Origin: Saccharomonospora cyanea NA-134
GTDB taxonomy: Bacteria > Actinomycetota > Actinomycetes > Mycobacteriales > Pseudonocardiaceae
Direction of reading: 5' to 3'
DNA length: 64,000 bases
Assembly (NCBI RefSeq): GCF_000244975.1
Contig: NZ_CM001440.1
Location: 4,138,325-4,202,324 of the forward strand
Shown here: piece after piece, positions 25,026 to 33,810 of the stretch
Numbering within the stretch: the stretch's first letter is position 1
Layout of the letters: each line of letters begins with the position of its first letter
Notes under the pieces: generated by a model
What the model was told of the DNA's origin: nothing
The model's database searches: none
Seen by the model: only the letters and a program-made list of their open reading frames with translations
Translations under genes and position numbers: made by a program

Positions 25026-25238
25026 CTACTTCTTGCGCTTGCCGTAGCGAGCCTCGAAGCGCGCCACCCGACCACCGGTGTCGAGGATCTTCTGCTTGCC
25101 CGTGTAGAACGGGTGGCAGTTCGAGCAGACCTCGACATTGATCGAGTCGGAGGCGGCGGTGCTGCGGGTGGTGAAGGTGTTGCCGCAACCGCAGTTCACA
25201 GTGGTGACGTGGTAGTCCGGGTGAATACCGCTCTTCAT
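25026..25238 (-). CDS. rpmE: 50S ribosomal protein L31 (zinc-binding type)
   Basis: This 70-residue ribosomal protein opens [19 protein letters not shown] and contains [13 protein letters not shown]. The CxC...CxxC pattern marks the zinc-binding (C+) form, the version replaced by a cysteine-free paralogue under zinc limitation. It ends in a basic RYGKRKK tail. The ATG at 25238 follows GAGGAGAGGAC. It lies directly upstream of prfA, with its own terminator between. Confidence 0.97.
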   Translation of the reverse strand: MKSGIHPDYHVTTVNCGCGNTFTTRSTAASDSINVEVCSNCHPFYTGKQKILDTGGRVARFEARYGKRKK

Positions 25239-25368
25239 GGTGTCCTCTCCTCGTGGCCGCCGGATCCCCACACAACCGCGTGGGGTGAACCGGAGCCGGA
25301 CGTCAGCGGAACAAGTCTGCCAGAGGGACAGACGAAGCCTTCAACGCACCCTCGTGGGTGAGTATTCC

Positions 25369-26724
25369 TCACGACACGACCGTGCTCAGGGCGAGCGCGG
25401 CGGCACACCCGGTCAAGCCCACGATCGTCTTCATGGCCGTCCAGGACTTCAGCGTGTCGGCGACCGACATCCCGAAGTAGCGGTTGGCCATCCAGAAACC
25501 GGAGTCGTTGACGTGGGAGAACGCCGTGCCGCCACACGCGATCGCGATGCAGGTCAGCGCGAGCATCCCGCCGCCGACGCCCATCAGCTCGGCGACCGGC
25601 GCCGTCAGTGTCGCACCGGTGATCATCGCGACGGTGCCGGAGCCCTGCGAGATGCGGACCACCGCCGAGGTGAGGAAGCCGAACAGGATGATCGGCATGT
25701 TCATGCCCTGCATCCAGTCGGCGAGCGTGTCGCCGACTCCCGACTCCACGAGCAGACCGCCGAACACTCCACCCGCGCCGGTGATCAGGATGATCACGCC
25801 GGCGGGGCCGAGCGCGCGGGTGCTCAGCGCTTGGAGTTCGTCGCGTGAGGCACCTCGCCGCACTCCGAAGAAGTACAGCGTGTAGAGGCAGGTCAGCAGC
25901 AACGCGATCACCGGATGCCCGATGAAGCTGAGCACCGTGTGCGGCACCGAGCCCTCCGCGAGCACGGCGTCGGCCGTCGTCCCACCCAGGATCAGCACGA
26001 GCGGCAGCAGCAGGGCCCCGACGACACTGGCGAAGCTCGGCAGCGGGTTGCCGTCCGAAGCGTCGTCCGCCTGGCCGGCCGCGAGCTCCTCCGGCACGGG
26101 CACGAAGAGCCGTTTCGAGATGAAGCGGCCGAAGACCGGGCCCGCGACGAGCATGGCGGGCACCCCGCACAGCACGCCGAACAGGATGACCAGGCCGAGG
26201 TCCGCTCCCATGATCCCCGCGGTCGCGATGGGCCCAGGGGTGGGCGGGATGAAGGTGTGGGTCACACTCAGGCCCGCCGCGAGCGGGATCCCGTAGAACA
26301 GCAGGGACTTCCCGGTCCGGCGCGCGATGCCGTACAGCATCGGCACCAGGATGACGATCGCGACGTCGATGAACACGGCGATCGAGACGAGGAAACCGGC
26401 GAACCCGAGCCCGTACGCGACGTTCCGGTCGGAGAACCGTTCCACCAGTGTCGAGGCCAGGCGCTGGGCCGCCCCGGCTCTCTGGAGGACTTCACCGAAG
26501 ACCGACCCGAGTCCGATGACGAGGGCGACCTGGCCGAGGCCACCACCCATCTCGTCGACGATCAGATCGACCAGTTCGAGGGCGTCGACGCCGGTCGCCA
26601 GGCCGAACCCGATGCTCACCATGAGCAGCGCGACGAACGCCTGGAGCTTGACCCAGATCACCAGCACGAGCAGCAGAGCAACCGCGAGGACGGCGGCGAG
26701 GAGTGTCCACGTGGTCGTTGTCAT
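25369..26724 (-). CDS. GntP-family gluconate:H+ symporter
   Basis: This 451-residue membrane protein has about 12-14 hydrophobic segments and the GntP family motifs GLGSVFGEVLQRAGAA and FIPPTPGPIATAG. It should import gluconate or a related aldonic acid with protons. It lies 51 bp downstream of the sugar-acid dehydratase gene on the same strand, and a divergent GntR regulator follows, forming a compact uptake/dehydration module. The exact substrate is not determined by sequence. Confidence 0.9.
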   Translation of the reverse strand: MTTTTWTLLAAVLAVALLLVLVIWVKLQAFVALLMVSIGFGLATGVDALELVDLIVDEMGGGLGQVALVIGLGSVFGEVLQRAGAAQRLASTLVERFSDRNVAYGLGFAGFLVSIAVFIDVAIVILVPMLYGIARRTGKSLLFYGIPLAAGLSVTHTFIPPTPGPIATAGIMGADLGLVILFGVLCGVPAMLVAGPVFGRFISKRLFVPVPEELAAGQADDASDGNPLPSFASVVGALLLPLVLILGGTTADAVLAEGSVPHTVLSFIGHPVIALLLTCLYTLYFFGVRRGASRDELQALSTRALGPAGVIILITGAGGVFGGLLVESGVGDTLADWMQGMNMPIILFGFLTSAVVRISQGSGTVAMITGATLTAPVAELMGVGGGMLALTCIAIACGGTAFSHVNDSGFWMANRYFGMSVADTLKSWTAMKTIVGLTGCAAALALSTVVS

Positions 26725-26775
26725 GGCATCACCATTGATGTCGATGGGGAAAGGGGAAGGGGAAGGGATCGCGGG

Positions 26776-28527
26776 TCACCGCGCGCGGGGAACCGAACCG
26801 CGCTGCTCGCGCGCCCGCAGGAACCGGAAGTCGCAGCCGTGCTCGGCCTGGGTCACCTGCTCGACGAACAGGCGCGCGTAGCCTCGCTCGGGCGGCTCGA
26901 CCGCGGCTGTGGTGCCGGAGGTGTCGGCCTGCTCGCGGCGGCGCAGCTCCTCGGGCGGGATTTCGACATCGAGGCGGCGCTCGCTGATGCTGAGCCGCAC
27001 CATGTCGCCGGTCCGGACATGCTTGAGCGGTCCGCCGACCGCTGCCTCGGGGGACACGTGCAGCACGATCGTGCCCGCGGCCGTTCCGGACATGCGGCCG
27101 TCGGAGATCCTGACCATGTCCTTGACTCCGGCCCTGGCCAGCTTCTTCGGGATCGGAATGTAGCCGGCCTCGGGCATTCCCGGCGCACCCACCGGGCCGA
27201 TGTTCTTCAGCACGAGCACGTCGTCGGCGGTGACGTCGAGGTCGTCGTCGTCGATGCGCCGGGCGAGGTCGGCCGAGTTCTCGAACACCACGGCCCTTCC
27301 CCGGTGCTCCAGCAGTTCGGGAGAGGCCGCCGCCTGCTTGACGATGGCACCGCCGGGTGCGAGGTTGCCGCGGAGGACGGCGATGCCACCCGAGGCGTAG
27401 ACCGGGTTGTCGCGGGTCCTGATGACGTCCTGGGGGAAGTCCTCACGCCGCTCGTCGAGCTCCTCCCCCAGCGTGCGCCCGGTGACGGTGAGCGCGTCCA
27501 GGTTGAGCTGGTCGCGAAGCTCGTTCAGCAGCCGCGGAACCCCACCGGCCCGGTGCAGGTCCTCCATGTAGTGACTGCCCGCCGGCTTCAGGTTCACCAG
27601 GACCGGAGTCTCACGGCTGAGCGCGTCGAAGGTGTCGAGGTCGATGTCGAAACCCAGCCGGCCCGCGATCGCCGCCAGGTGCACGATTCCGTTCGTCGAC
27701 CCGCCGAGCGCCAGTAGTACCCGCAACGCGTTCTCGAAGGCGTCCTCGGTGAGGATGCGGTCGATCGTCAGGCCTTCTGCGGCCAGCCCGACCGCGCGGC
27801 GCCCCGTCTCCTCGGCCACGCGGGCCCGGTCGGCGGTGACTGCGGGCGGGGTGGCACTGCCGGGCAGCGCGATGCCCATCGCCTCGGAAACACACGCCAT
27901 CGTGCTGGCCGTGCCCATCACCGAGCACGTTCCCACACTGCCCACGAGCCGGGAGTTGACCTCGGTGATCTCGGCGTCGTCGATCTCCCCACCGCGGTAG
28001 GAACCCCAGTACGCGCGGCAGTCCGTGCACGCCCCGACCCGCCGGCCCCGGTAGCCGCCGGTGAGCATGGAGCCGGTCACGAGCTGGATGGCCGGGATCC
28101 CCGCGGACGCAGCGCCCATCAGTTGCGCGGGCACGGTCTTGTCGCAACCACCGATCAGCACCACCGCGTCGAGCGGCAACGCCTTGATCATCTCCTCGGT
28201 GTCCATCGACATGAGGTTGCGCAGGTACATGCTCGTCGGATTGGAGAAGCTCTCGTGCAACGAGATTGTCGGAAACTCGACGGGGAGCCCTCCGGCGAGC
28301 AGCACTCCACGCTTGACGGCCTCCACCAGTTGGGCCGCGTTGCCGTGGCAGGGGTTGAAGCCGCTGCCCGTGTCGACGATGCCGACCACGGTGCGGTCGA
28401 GCGCGTCGTCGGTGTAGCCGGCGCCTTTGATGAACGCCTTGCGCAGGAACAGGGAGAAGCCGGGATCGCCGTAGTTCGGCAGCCCCTTCGCCATGCCCGT
28501 GCCTGATGTGTGCCGATCCACTGTCAT
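26776..28527 (-). CDS. IlvD/Edd-family sugar-acid dehydratase
   Basis: This 583-residue protein belongs to the dihydroxyacid/6-phosphogluconate dehydratase family. Cysteines for the Fe-S cluster are seen in TGSGFNPCHGN, LIGGCDKTVPAQLMG and GTCSVMGTASTMA, and GACTDCRAYWG is also present. The opening KGLPNYGDPGFSLFLRKAF is typical of the aldonate branch (arabonate, xylonate or gluconate dehydratases) rather than IlvD itself. It would dehydrate the imported aldonate to a 2-keto-3-deoxy acid. The start is uncertain: ATG 28527 is given, but AAGG is better spaced for the GTG at 28521, and MAKGL at 28494 is possible. Confidence 0.85.
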   Translation of the reverse strand: MTVDRHTSGTGMAKGLPNYGDPGFSLFLRKAFIKGAGYTDDALDRTVVGIVDTGSGFNPCHGNAAQLVEAVKRGVLLAGGLPVEFPTISLHESFSNPTSMYLRNLMSMDTEEMIKALPLDAVVLIGGCDKTVPAQLMGAASAGIPAIQLVTGSMLTGGYRGRRVGACTDCRAYWGSYRGGEIDDAEITEVNSRLVGSVGTCSVMGTASTMACVSEAMGIALPGSATPPAVTADRARVAEETGRRAVGLAAEGLTIDRILTEDAFENALRVLLALGGSTNGIVHLAAIAGRLGFDIDLDTFDALSRETPVLVNLKPAGSHYMEDLHRAGGVPRLLNELRDQLNLDALTVTGRTLGEELDERREDFPQDVIRTRDNPVYASGGIAVLRGNLAPGGAIVKQAAASPELLEHRGRAVVFENSADLARRIDDDDLDVTADDVLVLKNIGPVGAPGMPEAGYIPIPKKLARAGVKDMVRISDGRMSGTAAGTIVLHVSPEAAVGGPLKHVRTGDMVRLSISERRLDVEIPPEELRRREQADTSGTTAAVEPPERGYARLFVEQVTQAEHGCDFRFLRAREQRGSVPRAR

Positions 28528-28531
28528 CCTT

Positions 28532-28543
28532 ATTATCAATAAT
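28532..28543. promoter_or_regulatory. probable GntR operator ATTATCAATAAT
   Basis: A perfect ATTAT-CA-ATAAT palindrome lies 5 bp upstream of the dehydratase ATG, in an AT-rich patch unusual for this DNA. It sits between the dehydratase and the divergent GntR gene. Autoregulated repression of the module by that GntR protein is the simplest reading. Confidence 0.55.
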
Positions 28544-28578
28544 CTATGCGATAAAATCGGCGTCATCTAAGCACGCGT

Positions 28579-29283
28579 GTGACGCGCTGGGCAAGAGCCG
28601 TGCCAGACTTGACAGTCAGTCAGGCAGCCGCACGACGGAGGGACAGCGCCTTGTCGCTGGTGGAACAGCTGGAAGAGGAAATCGTGCTCGGACTCCGCTA
28701 CCCGAGGGAGCGGCTCGTCGAGGACGATCTGATGCGCAGCTTCTCAGCCAAGCGACACGTCGTGCGAAGCGCTCTCCAGGAACTGGAGAACAGGGGACTC
28801 GTCGAGCGCAAGCCCAACGTGGGGGCGTTCGTCAGGGCCTACACCGCCAAGGAAGTGCACGACGTGTACGCGGTGCGGGAACTGCTCGAGGTGCACTGCG
28901 CGAAGCTGATCCCGCTGCCGGTCGAGCAGTCACGTCTGGACCGGTTGACCGAGATCCAGCGGCAGCACGACAGGATGGTGGAGACGAACGACCTCCGCGG
29001 GGTCGTGAAGACCAACATGGAGTTCCACCACGAACTGTTCAGCCTGTCGGACAACACCGTGCTGGTGGACGCCATCCGCAGGCACGCACAGATGACCTAC
29101 GCCATCAGGTCGGTCACCGTGACCTCACCCGAGTACCTCCACCGCAGCCAGCAGGAGCACTGGGAAATGATCCAGGCGTTGCGACGGCAGGACTCCGACG
29201 CCCTCGCCGAGACCTGCCGCGCCCACCTCCTGCCATCCCGGGACGCCTACCTGTCCCGGCTCACCTCGCTGCGCGGCCTCTGA
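28579..29283 (+). CDS. GntR-family (FCD) transcriptional regulator
   Basis: This protein is 234 residues from the GTG at 28579. It has an N-terminal winged helix (GLRYPRERLVEDDLMRSFS, then LQELENRGLVERKPNVGAFV) and an all-helical FCD effector domain with metal-ligand-like His residues (FHHELFS and SQQEHWEMI). It is divergent from the aldonate dehydratase and probably represses that module until a sugar acid is present. The start is uncertain: a TTG at 28651 has the best Shine-Dalgarno (GGAGGGAC) and would give a 210-residue protein. Confidence 0.85.
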   Translation: MTRWARAVPDLTVSQAAARRRDSALSLVEQLEEEIVLGLRYPRERLVEDDLMRSFSAKRHVVRSALQELENRGLVERKPNVGAFVRAYTAKEVHDVYAVRELLEVHCAKLIPLPVEQSRLDRLTEIQRQHDRMVETNDLRGVVKTNMEFHHELFSLSDNTVLVDAIRRHAQMTYAIRSVTVTSPEYLHRSQQEHWEMIQALRRQDSDALAETCRAHLLPSRDAYLSRLTSLRGL

Positions 29284-29320
29284 AGAACACTGAAGAACAC
29301 TGAAGAACACTGAAGAACAC
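29281..29320. repeat. four perfect tandem copies of TGAAGAACAC
   Basis: A 10-bp unit is repeated four times without mismatch. The first copy contains the stop codon of the gntR-type gene. The array lies just before the shared terminator that separates this gene from rho. Its low GC content contrasts with the surroundings. No function is evident. Confidence 0.9.
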
Positions 29321-29350
29321 CGAGACGAACATCGCCCTGAAAACCGAAAC

Positions 29351-29390
29351 GGGGCCTGCCCGGTGTCGCTGTGACTACCGGGCAGGCCCC
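29351..29390. terminator. bidirectional intrinsic terminator between gntR and rho
   Basis: A perfect 14-bp GC-rich stem, GGGGCCTGCCCGGT with its complement, encloses a 12-nt loop. In the rho direction it is followed by GTTTCGGTTTTC, a good T-tract. It serves the two convergent genes. Confidence 0.88.
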
Positions 29391-29417
29391 GACTACCGCC
29401 TTCGTGGGCGCGACGTC

Positions 29418-31433
29418 TCAGTCGTCGTCCATGCCGGGCGCGGTCTTGGAGACCTGCATCAGGAACTCGATGTTGGTCTTCGTCTTGCGCAGCCGGTCCA
29501 GCAACAGGTCGATGGCCTGCTGCGAGTCGAGCGCGTGCAGCACCCGGTGCAGCTTGTGGGTCACCGCCAGCTCGTCGGGCGAGAGCAGCAGCTCCTCCTT
29601 GCGGGTACCCGACGGGTTGACGTCCACGGCCGGGAACACCCGACGCTCGGCGATCTTGCGGTCGAGCTTGAGCTCGGCGTTGCCGGTGCCCTTGAACTCC
29701 TCGAAGATCACCGTGTCACCCGTGGAACCCGTCTCCACCATCGCCGTGGCGAAGATGGTGAGCGAGCCGCCGCCCTCGATGTTGCGGGCCGCGCCCAGGA
29801 ACCGCTTCGGCGGGAACAGCGCAGTGGAGTCGACACCACCCGACAGGATGCGCCCGGACGCCGGGGCGGCCAGGTTGTAGGCACGGCCGAGACGGGTGAT
29901 CGAGTCGAGCAGCACCACGACGTCGTGCCCCATCTCGACGAGCCGCTTGGCCCGCTCGATGGACAGCTCGGCCACCGAGGTGTGATCTGACGGCGGGCGG
30001 TCGAACGTCGAGGCGATGACCTCGCCCTTCACCGACCGCTGCATGTCGGTGACCTCTTCGGGCCGTTCGTCCACCAGCACCACCATGAGGTGGCACTCCG
30101 GGTTGTTCGTCGTGATCGCGTTCGCGATGTCCTGCATGATCGTCGTCTTGCCCGCCTTCGGCGGCGACACGATCAGCGCACGCTGCCCCTTGCCGACCGG
30201 CATCACCAGGTCGATGACCCGCGTGGTGAGCTTGTTCGGCGTGGTCTCCAGCCGCAGTCGCTCGTTCGGGTACAGCGGGGTCAGCTTGTGGAACTCGGGG
30301 CGCTTCTTCGCGACCTCGGGGTCGAGCCCGTTGATCGAGTCGACACGCACCAGCGGGTTGAACTTCTGACGCTGCTGCTCGCCCTCACGCGGCTGCTTCA
30401 CGACACCCGTGATGGCGTCACCACGGCGCAGGCCGTACTTGCGCACCAGCGACAACGACACGTAGACGTCGTTGGGTCCGGGCAGGTAGCCGGAGGTCCG
30501 GACGAACGCGTAGTTCTCCAGCACGTCGAGGATGCCCGCGACGGGGAGGAGGACGTCGTCCTCCCTGATCTCGGTGTCGGCACCGCCGCCACCCTCGCCC
30601 CGGCCACGGCGGCGACGGTCACGGAAGCGCCTGCTGCGGCGACCGCCCCGATCGTCGTCCTCGCCCTGGTTGTTGCCGTTCTGGCCACCGCCCGCGTTGC
30701 CGCCCTGGCCGCGCTGCTGGTTGCCGGCCTGCTTGCCGTCGGACTTGCCGTCCTGCTTGCTCTCGGGCTTGCCGGAGTCGGACTTGCCGTCCTTCTCGCC
30801 GCCGTCACGCTGGCCCGACTCGTCGTCGGAGCGCTGCGCGGCACCGCCCTCGGCCACGCCCGAGCCGCCCCGCGAGCCACGCCGACGCCTGTTCGGCCTG
30901 CTCCCGCTGTCGTCCTGGGCGTCACCGGTGGGCTTGGCGTCCTTGCCGCCGTCCTTACCGTCACCGGAGTCCTTGCCGGTGTTGCCTGTGTCGGCGTCGC
31001 TCCCAGCAGCCTGCTCGGACGGACCCCCGTCCTGACCGGCGCCTCCGCGCTTGGCCGACCGCTTCTCCTTGGCGTCACCGGCGTCACCGGCCGTGTCGGC
31101 CTGGCCCACTCCGTCGAGAGGCAGGGTCGCCTCCTTGGCGGCCTCGGGAGCCGCAGCGGTGTCCTTGGCCGTCGACCTCGTGCGCTTCGTCTTGCCCTGG
31201 CGCTCGCGAATGGCCGCGATCAGATCGCCCTTGCGCATGCCCGTGGTGTCGCCGATGCCCAACTCGGTGGCGAGTGCACGGAGTTCGGCGATCACCATGC
31301 CCGACAGGCCGCCGGGACGCCGCTTCGGGGCCGATCCCGCGCCGTTGGACTGCGGCGTCCGCTCACCCGAGTCGGACGATGCAGATGGGGCTGCCTGGGT
31401 CTCGTCGCCGCTCAACAGATCGGTGTTGCTCAC
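29418..31433 (-). CDS. rho: transcription termination factor Rho
   Basis: This 671-residue Rho has a Rho N-domain (LSGMVIAELRALATELGI, about 46-84). A long low-complexity insert (about 90-270) rich in Gly, Asp, Lys, Asn and Arg follows. The RNA-binding CSD (GILDVLENYAFVRTSGYLPG) and the ATPase core with Walker A VSPPKAGKTTIMQ come next. The enzyme is an ATP-driven hexameric RNA translocase that ends transcription. The insert is typical of actinobacterial Rho and makes the protein about 250 residues longer than E. coli Rho. The GTG at 31433 is used, with AGGAAGGA 5 bp upstream. Confidence 0.96.
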   Translation of the reverse strand: MSNTDLLSGDETQAAPSASSDSGERTPQSNGAGSAPKRRPGGLSGMVIAELRALATELGIGDTTGMRKGDLIAAIRERQGKTKRTRSTAKDTAAAPEAAKEATLPLDGVGQADTAGDAGDAKEKRSAKRGGAGQDGGPSEQAAGSDADTGNTGKDSGDGKDGGKDAKPTGDAQDDSGSRPNRRRRGSRGGSGVAEGGAAQRSDDESGQRDGGEKDGKSDSGKPESKQDGKSDGKQAGNQQRGQGGNAGGGQNGNNQGEDDDRGGRRSRRFRDRRRRGRGEGGGGADTEIREDDVLLPVAGILDVLENYAFVRTSGYLPGPNDVYVSLSLVRKYGLRRGDAITGVVKQPREGEQQRQKFNPLVRVDSINGLDPEVAKKRPEFHKLTPLYPNERLRLETTPNKLTTRVIDLVMPVGKGQRALIVSPPKAGKTTIMQDIANAITTNNPECHLMVVLVDERPEEVTDMQRSVKGEVIASTFDRPPSDHTSVAELSIERAKRLVEMGHDVVVLLDSITRLGRAYNLAAPASGRILSGGVDSTALFPPKRFLGAARNIEGGGSLTIFATAMVETGSTGDTVIFEEFKGTGNAELKLDRKIAERRVFPAVDVNPSGTRKEELLLSPDELAVTHKLHRVLHALDSQQAIDLLLDRLRKTKTNIEFLMQVSKTAPGMDDD

Positions 31434-31755
31434 ACATGTCCTTCCTGACCGGTCAACGCTCCATGCGCGGACCAGCGGACCACCGCCCGCGTCCGAATTG
31501 CGAGACGGCGTACTGGGATCCCTGTGCGGTCGGTTCGTCGCCGAGCATGCGAGACACAGCGAGAACCGCCGGCAAGAGATCAATCGATCACCGTGTTTAC
31601 CCGAAACCCCGTCGAGAACCAACGGAAAAGATCCGATCCGGAAGAGGCTCCGGAACCAGCACCGGGTGCGGAAACCGCACGGTGACCGAACGCCTCCGAG
31701 GGTAGACCGCCCAGGCACGCGGTGCAACAACCACCCCCCACATGGCGCCGCCCTT
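31434..31755. other. intergenic region upstream of rho
   Basis: This stretch of more than 300 bp lies between thrB and rho, both leftward. It is less GC-rich near 31560-31640 and presumably holds the rho promoter and leader. No gene, RNA element or strong hairpin could be recognised with confidence. Confidence 0.4.
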
Positions 31756-31777
31756 TTCCGATCATCTTCCGATCATC
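31756..31777. repeat. two direct copies of TTCCGATCATC
   Basis: Two perfect adjacent 11-bp repeats cover the thrB stop codon and the bases after it. The second copy extends into the small palindrome CCGATCATCGG. It may be a weak 3' hairpin; no T-tract is present. Confidence 0.7.
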
Positions 31778-32693
31778 GGAGGGAGTCGCCACGGGGCCGT
31801 CCCGGCGCCGTCACGGAGTCCGCTCCGAGGCGGACTCCGACCGGATCGATGGGTAACTCCATGACCTCGAATCCCGTAACGTCCACGCCTTCCGGAAGTA
31901 TTCCCGTGGTGGTCAACGCGAGCACGGTGGGTCCTGCGCCCGAGATCACAGCGGCGACCCCCCGCGACCGCAGGGCCCGCATCAGCCGCACCGAAGCCGG
32001 ATACGCGGGCTCACGGTACTCCTGGTGCAGCCGGTCCTCCGTCGCCGCGAACAGCAGGTCCGGTCGCGTCGTCACGGCGTGCACGGCCAACGCGCTACGG
32101 CTCGCCGTGAACGCGGCGTCGCCGTGCGGAACGTAGTCGGGCAGCAGTCCCCGCGTCTGGTCCGTGGCCGACCGCTCGTCGGGCACGGCCACCACCGGCC
32201 TGATCGCGGAGTGCGGCGAAAGCCGCTCCGCGTGGAACGTCGCACCCGACTGCCACGCCACCACGAACCCGCCCAGCAGGCTCGCCGCGGCGTTGTCGGC
32301 GTGGCCCTCGAACTCCGAGGCGAGTTGCAGCGCGCCCTCGTCGATGTCCTTGCCCGCCAACGCGTATCCCGCCGCGACCCCCGCGACGACCGCCGCGGCC
32401 GACGAGCCGAGTCCCCGCGCGTGCGGGATGGCGTTGTGACACCGCAGCGCCACACCGGGCACCGCCACGTCCAGATGACGACAGGCACGTCGCAGCGCGC
32501 GCACCACGAGGTGGGACTCGTCGGTGGGCACGCCGGACATGTCCCCCGCTCCGGCGTCGATCACCTCGACGCTGAGGCCGGACCCGGTCACCTCGACCTC
32601 GACGACGTCGTGCAGTGCCAACGCCAGGCCGAACGTGTCGAACCCCGGACCGAGGTTCGCCGTCGACGCCGGGACGGTGATCGTGTACTTCAC
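31773..32693 (-). CDS. thrB: homoserine kinase
   Basis: This 306-residue GHMP kinase phosphorylates homoserine in threonine synthesis. It has the N-terminal VPASTANLGPGFDTFGLAL motif, the ATP-binding P-loop HARGLGSSAAAVVAGVAAG, and the C-terminal GVAAVISGAGPTVLAL motif. The GTG at 32693 is the start, 25 bp after thrC. It is the third gene of the hom-thrC-thrB operon. Confidence 0.95.
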   Translation of the reverse strand: MKYTITVPASTANLGPGFDTFGLALALHDVVEVEVTGSGLSVEVIDAGAGDMSGVPTDESHLVVRALRRACRHLDVAVPGVALRCHNAIPHARGLGSSAAAVVAGVAAGYALAGKDIDEGALQLASEFEGHADNAAASLLGGFVVAWQSGATFHAERLSPHSAIRPVVAVPDERSATDQTRGLLPDYVPHGDAAFTASRSALAVHAVTTRPDLLFAATEDRLHQEYREPAYPASVRLMRALRSRGVAAVISGAGPTVLALTTTGILPEGVDVTGFEVMELPIDPVGVRLGADSVTAPGRPRGDSLR

Positions 32694-32718
32694 GCCAACA
32701 CTCGTTTCCCGGCGGCGG

Positions 32719-33810
32719 CTACAGCTGTAGCGCCGCCGCGACGGCCCGCGGATCGACCGCGAGCGGCTCGACCTCCACGTTGCCCTCCAGGGCTGTCGCG
32801 GGGTCCTTGAGACCATGGCCTGTGACCGTGCACACCACCGTCGAGCCCTTCGGCAGCCGCCCGTCGGCCGCCGTCAGCAGCAACCCGGCGACGCTCGTCG
32901 CCGACGCGGGCTCCACGAACACGCCCTCGCGCCGGGCCAGAAGCCGGTAGGCGTCCAGGATGCGTTCGTCGGTCACGGCCTCGAAAAGCCCGCCGCTGGC
33001 GGTCTTCGCCTTCACCGCCGACTCCCACGACGCCGGGCTACCCACGCGGATCGCCGTCGCCACCGTCTCCGGCTCCTTCACCGGCTCGCCCTTCACCAGC
33101 GGAGCGGCGCCCGCGGCCTGGAAGCCGAACATCCGGGGCACGGTGCTGACGACATCGTCGGCGGCGTACTCGGTGTAGCCGGCCCAGTAGGCGGTGATGT
33201 TGCCCGCGTTGCCCACCGGGAGACAGTGGATGTCGGGGGCCTGCCCCAGCGCGTCACAGATCTCCCACGCCGCGGTCTTCTGCCCCACCAGCCGGACCGG
33301 GTTCACCGAGTTGACCAGCGTCACCGGGTAGTCGGCCGCCGTCTTACGCGCCAACTCCAGGCAGTCGTCGAAGTTACCGTCGATCTGCAGGATGCGGGCA
33401 CCGTGCGTCACCGCCTGGGCCATCTTGCCCATCGCGATCTTGCCCTGGGGCACCAGCACCGCCGTGGTGAGCCCCGCCCGGGCGGCGTAGGCGGACGCCG
33501 AGGCCGAGGTGTTGCCCGTGGACGCGCAGATGACGGCCTTCAACCCGCTGGCCAGGGCATGCGTGATCGCCACCGTCATACCGCGGTCCTTGAACGAGCC
33601 GGTGGGGTTGGCCCCCTCGACCTTCAGGTACACGGTGCAGCCGGTGAGCTCGGACAGGTGCGGAGCGAACAGCAGCGGTGTGTTGCCCTCGCCCAGCGTG
33701 ATGATCTCGGCGCCCTCCGGGATCGGGATGCGCGACGCGTACGCCGCGATGATGCCCGGCCAGCCCGGGCGCACACCCTGTCCCGCCGCCGAAGAGCTCT
33801 GCGCGTTCAC
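32719..33810 (-). CDS. thrC: threonine synthase
   Basis: This 363-residue PLP enzyme converts O-phosphohomoserine to threonine. The PLP lysine lies in [11 protein letters not shown], the phosphate-binding loop is [12 protein letters not shown], and [18 protein letters not shown] is the substrate loop. Its GTG start overlaps the hom stop codon (GTGA at 33807-33810), giving translational coupling. Confidence 0.96.
   Translation of the reverse strand: MNAQSSSAAGQGVRPGWPGIIAAYASRIPIPEGAEIITLGEGNTPLLFAPHLSELTGCTVYLKVEGANPTGSFKDRGMTVAITHALASGLKAVICASTGNTSASASAYAARAGLTTAVLVPQGKIAMGKMAQAVTHGARILQIDGNFDDCLELARKTAADYPVTLVNSVNPVRLVGQKTAAWEICDALGQAPDIHCLPVGNAGNITAYWAGYTEYAADDVVSTVPRMFGFQAAGAAPLVKGEPVKEPETVATAIRVGSPASWESAVKAKTASGGLFEAVTDERILDAYRLLARREGVFVEPASATSVAGLLLTAADGRLPKGSTVVCTVTGHGLKDPATALEGNVEVEPLAVDPRAVAAALQL

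Noticed and set aside
28609-28614. Perfect TTGACA as the gntR promoter -35
   Set aside because: No acceptable -10 lies 16-18 bp downstream, and it falls inside the longer gene model.
29281-29320. Tandem repeats considered as a CRISPR array
   Set aside because: The units are 10 bp and contiguous, with no spacers, and no cas genes are nearby.
30090-31448. Long rightward Leu/Val/Ala-rich frame opposite rho
   Set aside because: It looks membrane-like only because it is antisense to the Gly/Asp/Lys-rich insert of Rho; there is no start signal.
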